DNA of 6,705 nt from CAZGGW01 sp964525365 (GCA_964525365.1 CAZGGW010000042.1:1-6705); one strand, 5' to 3'. Positions 1 through 6,127 are shown, counted from the stretch's first letter. Notes: a model not told the origin generated them from the letters alone. Numbers and translations are program-made.

Positions 1-48
1 ATAATATTTGATTTTGTTAAGATGATATTAAAGAAGATAAAAAAGTAG
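1..48 (+). CDS. Possible C-terminal tail of an upstream gene (partial)
   Basis: Frame 1 is open from the left edge and ends in TAG at 46-48, giving IIFDFVKMILKKIKK, a hydrophobic/basic tail. The other two forward frames stop within the first 25 bases. The stop codon lies inside the left arm of the terminator hairpin at 41-65, the same stop-in-hairpin arrangement seen at the end of the CarD-like gene. Fifteen codons cannot identify a family, and chance openness is possible. Confidence 0.35.
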   Translation: MIFDFVKMILKKIKK

Positions 49-65
49 AGAAGTTCTCTACTTTT
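41..65 (+). terminator. Intrinsic terminator, nearly perfect hairpin
   Basis: Bases 41-52 (AAAAGTAGAGAA) are the exact reverse complement of 54-65 (TTCTCTACTTTT), so about 11 pairs can form around a tiny loop. The run of A on the left and of T on the right would let it work in both directions. It most likely ends transcription of whatever gene enters from the left edge. Confidence 0.75.
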
Positions 66-300
66 AGTTTCCAACAAAGGTTTTTTAGTTTTAATACGAT
101 ACTTATCATTTAGTATGTTTTTATAAACATTTTTAAATTATTATAATTAACCTTGGGGTGTGTTCAATACTTTGTCTTTTTTCAAAAATATTAATCGTAT
201 ATTTTCCGATATCATCTCCTTTCTAAAAATGATTTTACAGTTCATTTGTTAAAACTATGTGATTAATATTTTAAAAATAATAAAAAAGATATATAATAAT
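66..300. other. Intergenic region without a supported gene
   Basis: Only short open segments are present. On the minus strand an AAAGGAG motif (216-222) precedes a 25-codon segment that lacks a normal start codon (see findings). A weak palindrome, ATGTTT/AAACAT, sits near 116-131. No RNA gene or convincing riboswitch fold was recognised. Confidence 0.5.
292..297 (+). promoter_or_regulatory. Possible -10 box for the I42 lipoprotein gene
   Basis: A perfect TATAAT lies here, but the hexamer 17 bases upstream (TTTTAA at 269-274) is a poor -35. Transcription would start at about 304, right on the ribosome-binding site AGGAGG (304-309), leaving almost no leader. The match could be chance in such AT-rich DNA; an alternative is a promoter further upstream, near TTTACA (234-239). 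Confidence 0.3.
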
Positions 301-314
301 CACAGGAGGAACAA

Positions 315-710
315 ATGAAAAAGATTCTATTGTTACTATGCATGTTTTTATTTACCGGTTGTGGAATGAGTAGCTCGAAAATGGAAGTGAAATTAGAAGG
401 AAATCCAACAACTGGATATTCGTGGAATTATAAAATACAAGATGCCACAGTATTGAAAAATGTTGAAGAAGATTATGTGCAAGATGAAAATGATAATATG
501 GTTGGCGTTGGTGGAGTTTATATTTTTGATTTTGAAGCTTTAAAAGAAGGAACTACAAAAATAACTTTTAATTATTCTAGATCTTGGGAACAGGAAAATA
601 TTTATGAGATAATCTATGAAGTATCAGTTGATAAAAACAATAAGATTACTATTGTTTCTAAGAATGGCACATATTCTGAAAATGAAATACCTGACCCAAT
701 AATTAAATAA
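315..710 (+). CDS. Chagasin-like (inhibitor I42 family) lipoprotein
   Basis: This is a predicted surface lipoprotein of 131 aa carrying a chagasin-type cysteine-peptidase-inhibitor domain. The start is fixed by AGGAGG at 304-309, five bases before ATG. Residues 1-15 form a short lipoprotein signal ending in the lipobox FTGC, with the lipidated Cys at 16. All three family loops that enter a papain-like active site are visible: NPTTGYSW at residues 30-37, the GVGG loop at 64-67, and YSRSWE at 87-92 (RPWE in the classical family). Known members inhibit papain-like peptidases. By inference this one guards the cell surface or blocks external cysteine peptidases; the target is unknown. The domain starts only 14 residues after the lipid anchor, so it should sit close to the membrane. 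The gene seems monocistronic, with no clear terminator before the next promoter. Confidence 0.85.
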   Translation: MKKILLLLCMFLFTGCGMSSSKMEVKLEGNPTTGYSWNYKIQDATVLKNVEEDYVQDENDNMVGVGGVYIFDFEALKEGTTKITFNYSRSWEQENIYEIIYEVSVDKNNKITIVSKNGTYSENEIPDPIIK

Positions 711-773
711 ATTAAAAAATTTTGATTAAATTCAACGTTTTTTCTTATTCGAATACGCATTTATTGTTTTTAG

Positions 774-782
774 TGGTATAAT
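774..782 (+). promoter_or_regulatory. Extended -10 promoter of the ltaS-like/ogg operon
   Basis: TGGTATAAT is a perfect extended -10 element (TGn plus TATAAT at 777-782). The -35 position (TACGCA, 754-759) is poor, which is common with extended -10 promoters. Start would fall near 789, only a base or two before the AAGGTG ribosome-binding site (790-795), predicting a leader of roughly 11 nt. Confidence 0.6.
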
Positions 783-799
783 ATGACTCAAGGTGAAGT

Positions 800-2716
800 A
801 TGAAAAAAATTAATAATTTATTTTGGTTTTCGTTTTTAATAATATATTTAGAATTAGTGTACATTTATTTTGTATTTAACACAATTTTTTCTGTTGATAC
901 ACTGTGTGTTATCATTCTTTCGATTCCATACGGTATATTGTTGTCATTTATATGTGGATTGTTTAATAAAAAAATAAATAAGATTTTAACAATATTGTTA
1001 ACTTTTATCTTTACTTTTATTTTTGTCACTCAAATAGTGTATTATAATTTTTACGATTCTATTATATCATTTTTTTCTTTACTTTCGGGTACTGCTCAAG
1101 TACTTGGATTCTTTGGAGCTGTTTGGGATGTTATAGTTAGAATATGGTATATATTAGTGATATTATTCGTGCCTTTTTTGCTTTATTTGTTTATAAATAA
1201 AAAATTAATTTCGTACAATAAAACCAGTAAAACAAATTTAGTGTTATTGACAACATTTTTGCTTTTTTCCTTATTATCAATATCTTTAATAAGTTTTGAT
1301 AATAAGACATATTATTCTAAGAATAATTTATATTATAATACTCATGCTCCGCTTATGAGTGTGAAAAAGATGGGATTACTGACTGCTCAATTAATTGATA
1401 TCAAAAGATATTTTTTTGGATTTGAAGAGAAATTAGAAGTAAAAGATAAAAAAGAAATAGATTTAAATATTGAAGAATATAATGTACTTGATATAGATTT
1501 TGATGAATTGATCACAAATGAAAGTGATGAAACAATTAAACAAATGCACATATATTTTGAAAATTTGGAAGCTACTAAGAAGAATGAATATACGGGAATA
1601 TTTCAAAATAAGAATTTGATATTTATAACCGCAGAAAGTTTTTATGCTCCTGCGGTAGATGAAAATCTTACTCCAACTTTGTATAAGATGTTAAATAATG
1701 GTATTGTTTTCAATAACTTTTATCAACCGTTATATCCAATTAGTACTTCTGATGGTGAATATATGAATTTAACTTCATTGCTTCCTAAGGAAGGAACATG
1801 GAGTTTGTATGAATCAAGTAATAATTATATGCCGTTTGGTTTAGGAAATATTTTGAAAGCAAGCGGATATGTAGCTAATGCATATCATGATAATAGATAT
1901 GATTTTTATAATAGGCAATTATCTCATACAAATTTGGGATTTAATTATGAAGGATGTGGAAATGGATTAGAAAAACTAATGAATTGTGATGTTTGGACAG
2001 AAAGTGATTACGAAATGATAGAATCAACTTATGGAGATTATATCAATGAAGAAAAATTTGTTACATATTATATGACTGTTAGTGGGCATATGAGATATAC
2101 ACAAGACACTAATTATATAGTTCAAAAGCAATATGATTTGGTTAAAAATTTTGATTATTCTGAGAGTGTAAAAGGCTACTATGCTACTATGATTGAACTT
2201 GATAGTGCTCTTAAAAGTATTATGTTACATTTAGAAGAAAATAATAAATTAGATGATACAGTAATAGTTATAGTTCCTGACCATTATCCATATGGGCTAA
2301 CTATTGAAGAATTAAATGAAATAAGTAATAAAAAAATAAGTACAAACACAGATACATATAAAAATGGTTTAATAATATATAATTCAAATATTAAAAAAAT
2401 AGAAGTAAATAAAATTGTTAGTAGTATTGATATTATCCCAACTTTATATAACTTATTTGGTATTACATATGACTCAAGATTATTGATGGGAACAGATGCA
2501 TTATCTGATACGGAAGGATTGTTAATTTTATCAAATAGAAGTTGGATAAGTGAAAAAGGTGAATACAATTCTATAACAAATAAATTTGTACCCAAAATCG
2601 AAGAAAAAGTTGACAGCCAATATGCTGATTTGATTAATAATAAAGTATATAAAAAATTCAGCATTTCTTCACTAATTATTGATAAAGATTATTATAATAA
2701 ATTGGATTTGAAATGA
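800..2716 (+). CDS. LtaS-like membrane phosphoglycerol transferase (alkaline phosphatase/sulfatase superfamily)
   Basis: The 638-aa protein has the LTA-synthase architecture: five N-terminal membrane helices (about 8-30, 33-55, 60-82, 112-133, 146-166), a linker, then an extracellular sulfatase-fold domain from about 270. Equivalents of the S. aureus LtaS active site are readable: E279 (AESF) and D494-H495 (VPDHYPYG) for the metal, T316 in ISTSDGEY as catalytic nucleophile, and the substrate-binding H363/R372 (AYHDNRYDFYNR) and H430 (VSGHM). Such enzymes transfer glycerol phosphate from phosphatidylglycerol onto a growing teichoic-type polymer. Whether this one is a polymerising LtaS, a primase or a relative modifying another glycan cannot be told. 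The ATG follows AAGGTG (790-795). The stop overlaps the downstream glycosylase start in ATGA, implying one transcript and translational coupling. Confidence 0.88.
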   Translation: MKKINNLFWFSFLIIYLELVYIYFVFNTIFSVDTLCVIILSIPYGILLSFICGLFNKKINKILTILLTFIFTFIFVTQIVYYNFYDSIISFFSLLSGTAQVLGFFGAVWDVIVRIWYILVILFVPFLLYLFINKKLISYNKTSKTNLVLLTTFLLFSLLSISLISFDNKTYYSKNNLYYNTHAPLMSVKKMGLLTAQLIDIKRYFFGFEEKLEVKDKKEIDLNIEEYNVLDIDFDELITNESDETIKQMHIYFENLEATKKNEYTGIFQNKNLIFITAESFYAPAVDENLTPTLYKMLNNGIVFNNFYQPLYPISTSDGEYMNLTSLLPKEGTWSLYESSNNYMPFGLGNILKASGYVANAYHDNRYDFYNRQLSHTNLGFNYEGCGNGLEKLMNCDVWTESDYEMIESTYGDYINEEKFVTYYMTVSGHMRYTQDTNYIVQKQYDLVKNFDYSESVKGYYATMIELDSALKSIMLHLEENNKLDDTVIVIVPDHYPYGLTIEELNEISNKKISTNTDTYKNGLIIYNSNIKKIEVNKIVSSIDIIPTLYNLFGITYDSRLLMGTDALSDTEGLLILSNRSWISEKGEYNSITNKFVPKIEEKVDSQYADLINNKVYKKFSISSLIIDKDYYNKLDLK

Positions 2717-3546
2717 AAATATATATAGAAAAAAAAGATTTTGATTTGGAAAATACATTATTAAGTGGTCAATGCTTTCGAGTTATACAAGAAAATGATT
2801 GGTTTATTTGCGTAATATCTGATAGAGTAATAAAAATTAGACAAAGTGAGAAATATATAGAATTTATTTCAAATATTAATGAAAATCTCGAAAATGTGGT
2901 TAGAGAATACTTTGATCTTGATACTGATTACAAACATATAATAAAGGAATTAATATTAAAAGAAAGCAATTTTAAAAACATATTATTTAAGTCAAATGGA
3001 TATAAAATTTTAAATCAAGATTCTTTAGAAATGATTATTAGTTATATTATATCTCAAAATAATAATGTTAATAGAATAAGCAACTCTATTAATATGATAT
3101 GTGAACAATATGGTCAAGAGATGGTAATGGAAAATAAAGTATATTTTTTATTTCCCAATTTAAAAGAGTTGAAAAAAATACCATTTGAAGAATTTAGAAA
3201 GTTTAAAGTTGGGTTTAGAGATCGATATTTATATGAAATCATTAAAAATATAACCGAAGATTATATAGACAATATAAAAAATATTCCTACAGAAGAAGCT
3301 TTGGAATTGTTAATTAAAAATAAAGGTGTGGGTTTGAAGGTGGCTTCATGCATTCTTTTATTTGGATATCATAGATTTGATACTTTTCCAATTGATACGT
3401 GGGTTAGAAAATATATTAAAAATAATTGCAATTTAAAAACTGATAAGCTGGCGGAAATAAAAGAGTATATGCAAAAACATTTTGATGAATATAGTGGTCT
3501 AGTAATTCAGTATATGTTTAATTATGAACGAAATATAAAAAATTAA
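2713..3546 (+). CDS. ogg: 8-oxoguanine DNA glycosylase/AP lyase (OGG1 type, HhH-GPD)
   Basis: This 277-aa base-excision-repair enzyme should remove 8-oxoguanine and nick the abasic site. The OGG N-terminal domain carries SGQCFR (residues 18-23), matching the OGG1 GQSFRW loop whose Gly contacts N7-H of 8-oxoG. The helix-hairpin-helix reads KGVGLKVASC (204-213), with the catalytic Schiff-base lysine K209. D228 in FPIDTW is the GPD aspartate, 19 residues downstream as in human OGG1 (K249/D268). C213 matches OGG1 C253. One deviation: the C-terminal helix reads YSGLVIQYMF, so I265 takes the place of the OGG1 base-reading Gln (Q315), while F269 matches F319. Length fits bacterial OGGs such as the Clostridium enzyme. 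No strong ribosome-binding site precedes it; translation likely depends on coupling through the ATGA overlap. Confidence 0.87.
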   Translation: MKIYIEKKDFDLENTLLSGQCFRVIQENDWFICVISDRVIKIRQSEKYIEFISNINENLENVVREYFDLDTDYKHIIKELILKESNFKNILFKSNGYKILNQDSLEMIISYIISQNNNVNRISNSINMICEQYGQEMVMENKVYFLFPNLKELKKIPFEEFRKFKVGFRDRYLYEIIKNITEDYIDNIKNIPTEEALELLIKNKGVGLKVASCILLFGYHRFDTFPIDTWVRKYIKNNCNLKTDKLAEIKEYMQKHFDEYSGLVIQYMFNYERNIKN

Positions 3547-3558
3547 ATTGTTTTATGG

Positions 3559-3587
3559 TTTACAATATGTTAATATAAAAGTATATT
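3559..3587 (+). promoter_or_regulatory. Predicted promoter of the 125-aa orphan gene
   Basis: TTTACA (3559-3564) and TATATT (3582-3587) each match the sigma-A consensus at five of six positions and are separated by 17 bases. The -10 box coincides with the right arm of the inverted repeat at 3570-3589. A TATAAT at 3591-3596 is an alternative -10 with a weaker -35 (TGTTAA). Confidence 0.5.
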
Positions 3588-3589
3588 AA
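3570..3589. repeat. Inverted repeat TTAATATA-N4-TATATTAA, possible operator
   Basis: Eight-base arms at 3570-3577 and 3582-3589 are perfect reverse complements. The element fills the space between -35 and -10 and covers the -10 of the predicted promoter. The same arms, with a 2-base spacer, recur at 4029-4046 before the CarD-like gene. Perfect AT palindromes are expected by chance in DNA this AT-rich, so only the recurrence is notable. Confidence 0.4.
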
Positions 3590-3614
3590 TTATAATATTG
3601 GGAATAATAAAACT

Positions 3615-3992
3615 ATGAAAGATTATAAAATATTTTTAAGTTGTTTTGATAAGATGGAAATAAAACAAAGTATTAATTTTATTTCACATGTCTTTTTATA
3701 TTGGTCTAATAATGAAATATATAATATAACTCCAGAAACAATCGGAATCAATAATATGATTCAAGTTGTTGAAGTTTTAGAATATTTTTCTTTTACTAAA
3801 AAAACAGATGAAAACTGTTTTGATGAATTTAAGAAATTGGATCAAAAATATCAATTAAAAGCCATTTGTTGTTTTTTTAAGTTAATATCAAAAAACAAAA
3901 TATATAAAAACATTATTAAGTTACAAAGCATAAATGAAACAATGAAATTTAAAGATGCATATAAAAAAGTTAAAAAACTTTTAAAAAAATAA
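3615..3992 (+). CDS. Hypothetical protein, 125 aa, predicted helical and soluble
   Basis: I do not recognise this protein. It has no signal peptide or membrane segment, is rich in Lys, Ile and Phe, reads as mostly helical, and ends in a strongly basic tail (KDAYKKVKKLLKK). Five cysteines occur (SCF near residue 10, NCF in the middle, then a CC pair) without a metal-binding pattern. The ribosome-binding site is weak: GGGA at 3600-3603 is 11 bases from the ATG, so expression may be low, but no better start exists in frame. It appears to be transcribed from its own promoter and has no terminator before the CarD-like gene, so read-through is possible. The basic tail would suit nucleic-acid or membrane-surface contact, but that is a guess. 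Confidence 0.6.
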   Translation: MKDYKIFLSCFDKMEIKQSINFISHVFLYWSNNEIYNITPETIGINNMIQVVEVLEYFSFTKKTDENCFDEFKKLDQKYQLKAICCFFKLISKNKIYKNIIKLQSINETMKFKDAYKKVKKLLKK

Positions 3993-4015
3993 ATGTTACG
4001 AAGCCTCTCAAAAAA

Positions 4016-4024
4016 TGGTATAAT
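4016..4024 (+). promoter_or_regulatory. Extended -10 promoter of the CarD-like gene
   Basis: TGGTATAAT again gives a perfect extended -10 (TATAAT at 4019-4024), with only a poor -35 (TTACGA, 3996-4001). Start would fall near 4031, inside the left arm of the inverted repeat at 4029-4046. The predicted leader is about 35 nt, up to GGAGG at 4058-4062. Confidence 0.6.
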
Positions 4025-4028
4025 AAGA

Positions 4029-4046
4029 TTAATATAAATATATTAA
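4029..4046. repeat. Inverted repeat TTAATATA-AA-TATATTAA at the transcription start
   Basis: Arms 4029-4036 and 4039-4046 are perfect complements and identical to those at 3570-3589. The element spans the predicted start site, a classic operator position. Similarity between the two copies continues a little further, with AATATT then TGG following each repeat, which hints at a duplicated regulatory segment. It could also fold as a weak RNA hairpin. Confidence 0.4.
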
Positions 4047-4066
4047 CGGAATATTTTGGAGGCAAA

Positions 4067-4537
4067 ATGTATAAAGTGGGAGAATATGTTGTTTATAAAA
4101 AAAATGTTTGTAAGATAAAAGAATATGATAAAAAATATTATTGTTTAGTTCCAGTTGATGATGTTTCATTAACTATAAAAGTTCCCGTTGAAACTTCAAA
4201 AGAATTCTTAAGAAAAGTAATAAGTAAAAAACAAGTTGAAAGCATTATTTCTAGTATTAATTATATTGAAGTATTGCCAAACATAAGTGAAAAAGAAGTT
4301 GAACAAAGTTATAAAGAATTATTACGAAACGGTAATTATGAAGACATTATTAAAATAATAAAAACCAGTTATTTAAGAAATCAAGATAGAATAAATAATA
4401 ACAAAAAAATTAGTGAAAGAGATGATTATTATTTTAAATTAGCGGAAAGAATGTTATATAATGAATTTTCTATAGCTTTAGGTAAAAGTTTTGAAGAAAC
4501 AAAGAAATATGTGGTTGACAAAGTGAATAATAATTAA
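4067..4537 (+). CDS. CarD-family (CdnL/TRCF-domain) transcriptional regulator
   Basis: The 156-aa protein opens with the CarD/TRCF RNA-polymerase-interaction domain: MYKVGEYVVYKKNVCKIKEY, then a beta-rich stretch (YYCLVPVDD, LTIKVPVE) to about residue 48. This Tudor-like fold binds the polymerase beta subunit in characterised members. The remainder is helical, with an IIKTSYLRNQDR segment and DDYYFKLAERMLYNEFSIALG, matching the C-terminal domain that contacts promoter DNA near the -10 in CarD/CdnL. It probably tunes initiation at many promoters. The start follows GGAGG (4058-4062) by four bases. It has its own extended -10 promoter with an inverted repeat across the start site, so autoregulation is conceivable but unproven. 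A terminator overlaps its stop codon, so it probably ends its own unit. The family match is firm; the target promoters are unknown. Confidence 0.85.
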   Translation: MYKVGEYVVYKKNVCKIKEYDKKYYCLVPVDDVSLTIKVPVETSKEFLRKVISKKQVESIISSINYIEVLPNISEKEVEQSYKELLRNGNYEDIIKIIKTSYLRNQDRINNNKKISERDDYYFKLAERMLYNEFSIALGKSFEETKKYVVDKVNNN

Positions 4538-4548
4538 TTCACTTTTTT
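4520..4548 (+). terminator. Intrinsic terminator overlapping the CarD-like stop codon
   Basis: AAAGTGAAT (4520-4528) pairs perfectly with ATTCACTTT (4537-4545) around an 8-base loop. The right arm runs into a tract of six T (4543-4548). The TAA stop (4535-4537) lies at the loop/right-arm border. Confidence 0.75.
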
Positions 4549-4566
4549 ATTTATATGCTGTAAAAT
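4538..4566 (+). promoter_or_regulatory. Possible promoter of the small membrane protein/alkD pair
   Basis: TTCACT (4538-4543) and TAAAAT (4561-4566) sit 17 bases apart, with four and five matches to consensus. The -35 would lie inside the terminator's right arm. A promoter is expected here because the preceding gene ends in a terminator, but the boxes themselves are unremarkable. Confidence 0.35.
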
Positions 4567-4593
4567 TGAATTTAGATAAAGGAAAAAATTATT

Positions 4594-4845
4594 ATGAAGA
4601 ATATTGATAATATGACAAAAGATGAGTTGGTTGAATTAAAAGAAAAAATTGTAAAGGTTAACAAAAGTGGAAAAATTTTATCTTCAATATCTACTGTAAC
4701 TTTTGTTGGTACATTACTTTCTCCATTTGATTTTGAAGGACCGATAGCTGAAATTGCAAGTGCCATATTAGTAGCAACTGGCTCTATTACAGTAGTGATA
4801 ACGAAAAACAAAATCAATAACATAGAATTAAGGTTACAAAAATGA
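4594..4845 (+). CDS. Small two-helix membrane protein, 83 aa, unknown function
   Basis: I do not recognise a family. The layout is clear: a charged amphipathic N-terminal helix (about 8-26, KDELVELKEKIVKVNKSGK), a hydrophobic segment (27-44), a short loop with the acidic turn SPFDFEGP (43-50), a second hydrophobic segment (51-70), and a charged tail (KNKINNIELRLQK). Both ends would face the same side, probably the cytoplasm. A ribosome-binding site AAAGGA (4578-4583) lies ten bases before the ATG; M7 is an alternative start. The TGA stop overlaps the start of the AlkD-type gene in ATGA, strong evidence that it is translated and co-expressed with it. A holin-like or membrane-anchor role can be imagined, but nothing in the sequence proves one. 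Confidence 0.65.
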   Translation: MKNIDNMTKDELVELKEKIVKVNKSGKILSSISTVTFVGTLLSPFDFEGPIAEIASAILVATGSITVVITKNKINNIELRLQK

Positions 4846-5552
4846 ATTTAGTAAAGGAAAAATGGACTGAAAAAGATACATCTGATTTTTTAAAATATTT
4901 AGAAAGCATAAAAAAAGAAGATAAAATAGTATGGACAAGAAATTTATTAAAAACCGATATGGAAGTATTAGCAATACCCACTTCAAAAATCCGAGATATG
5001 GCTAAAGAAATATTAAAAGGAAATTATAAATCTTTTTTGGAATTAAAATTGAACAATTATTATGATAATATTGCAATAAATGGATTTATTGTATCTTACA
5101 TAAAAGATTTTGACAAATTAAAACAATATTTGGACTATTATGTTACTACAATCGACAGTTGGGCTTTGACGGATTTACTAAAATTTAATATAAAAGGAAA
5201 TGAAATAAATTTCTGGAACTTGTCGCAGAAATATATAAAAAGTAAAAATACTTTTACAAAGAGAACTGGAATAGTAATATTATTTCACTTTGTGAATGAT
5301 TCAAAATATATTTTTGATATATTTAAAACATTGAATAAGTTTAAAAACGAAGGTGAATATTATGTAAATATGATTAATGCATGGCTATTATGTGAATGCT
5401 TTATAAAACACAGAAAAGAAACACTAGAATTTTTTAACAACAATAATTTGAATGATTTTACATTAAATAAAGCAATTCAAAAGTGTAGAGAAAGTAATAG
5501 AGTATCAAAAAGTGATAAGGAATATTTAAGAACGTTAAAAAAAAGTAAGTAA
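4842..5552 (+). CDS. alkD: AlkD-family DNA alkylation repair glycosylase (HEAT-like repeats)
   Basis: The 236-aa protein is built from helical HEAT-like repeats, at the usual AlkD length. AlkD removes positively charged N3- and N7-alkylated purines without flipping the base. The hallmark TTIDSWALTDLL supplies W107 and D111, spaced as W109/D113 of Bacillus cereus AlkD. R141 in FTKRTGIVIL and W181 in INAWLLCE fit the R148/W187 positions. The C-terminal stretch LNKAIQKCRESNRVSKSDK is typical of the family. Translation starts at the ATG that overlaps the upstream stop (ATGA), with AAGG at 4830-4833 as a ribosome-binding site inside the upstream gene. The pairing with an 83-aa membrane protein is unusual for this repair enzyme. 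No terminator was found after the TAA. Repair of alkylation damage is inferred from the conserved catalytic set. Confidence 0.88.
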   Translation: MNLVKEKWTEKDTSDFLKYLESIKKEDKIVWTRNLLKTDMEVLAIPTSKIRDMAKEILKGNYKSFLELKLNNYYDNIAINGFIVSYIKDFDKLKQYLDYYVTTIDSWALTDLLKFNIKGNEINFWNLSQKYIKSKNTFTKRTGIVILFHFVNDSKYIFDIFKTLNKFKNEGEYYVNMINAWLLCECFIKHRKETLEFFNNNNLNDFTLNKAIQKCRESNRVSKSDKEYLRTLKKSK

Positions 5553-5570
5553 AGTTTTTTGAATTATGGA

Positions 5571-5599
5571 TTGAAAAGCTAACAAATTTATGCTAGATT
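5571..5599 (+). promoter_or_regulatory. Possible relic promoter of the broken DUF2207 gene
   Basis: TTGAAA (5571-5576) lies 17 bases before TAGATT (5594-5599). The latter is preceded by TGC, an extended -10 TGn motif. Start would be near 5606, just upstream of the pseudogene's ATG codons. The -10 matches consensus at only four of six positions. Confidence 0.35.
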
Positions 5600-5614
5600 T
5601 TAAATGAAGCATTT

Positions 5615-6127
5615 ATGGAAAAATTTATGAAAAAATTAATTATAATTTTTATTTCAATAGTGTGTTTTATATTTCCTATAAAAACAATGGCAGTTAGTTT
5701 TGCCGAATTAAGCAGAGTTACTAATATTGAAAATTTGTTAACTATAATTTTTGCTGTTTGTTGTTAATTTTTTATTGATACACTAATTGGAATTAAAAAT
5801 TTGCCTTTTATAATGTTTTTAATACCACCAATATGTTTAATAATAACAATAATTCTTTGGAATATATTTGGAAAAAGCAACAAGGTAATAGAAACGGTCG
5901 AATTTTATCCTCCTAATGAAATAAATAGTTTAGAAGCAGGATTTTTGTATAAAGGAAAGATCGATTATCGTGATATAATTTCTTTGCTTATATATTTGGA
6001 AAATCTAGGTTATATAAAAATGGAAGAAACACAAGAAAAAACTGAAGATTTAAGACATATAATATCTAAAATAATAAAAGTAAAAGAATATGATGGTGAT
6101 AATGCAATTTTAGATTTATTTATGTGA
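5615..6127 (+). pseudogene. DUF2207 membrane protein, internally deleted and interrupted
   Basis: A signal-peptide-like start (ATG at 5615, or more typically MKKLIIIFISIVCFIF from 5627) runs to TAA at 5765-5767. The same frame then resumes without a shift through a membrane helix (about 5801-5868). It continues into the cytoplasmic part typical of DUF2207: KVIETVEFYPPNEINSLEAG, FLYKGKIDYRDIISLLIYLE and NLGYIKMEE. It ends at TGA 6125-6127. DUF2207 proteins normally have a signal peptide, an extracellular domain of a few hundred residues, then membrane helices and this cytoplasmic region. Here the extracellular domain is missing and fewer than 30 residues separate the signal peptide from the stop. 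The 3' end is also cut: homology stops at AILDLF and is replaced by another gene's tail. The TTG at 5801 is unlikely to be a genuine start. Confidence 0.7.

Noticed and set aside
1..132. Minus-strand segment of about 43 codons open to the left edge
   Set aside because: It has no start codon or ribosome-binding site and runs through the terminator hairpin at 41-65, so it is probably chance openness.
2284..2664. Minus-strand open frame of 126 codons
   Set aside because: It lies wholly antisense to the catalytic domain of the LtaS-like gene, has no ribosome-binding site, and is explained by codon bias in AT-rich DNA.
4572..4823. Minus-strand open frame of 83 codons
   Set aside because: It is antisense to the small membrane protein. 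Its hydrophobic content mirrors the opposite strand, whereas the forward frame has a ribosome-binding site and ATGA coupling.
5530..5565. A-run/T-run pair after the AlkD-type gene as a terminator
   Set aside because: Only weak A-T pairing is possible and there is no stable stem, so it was not called.
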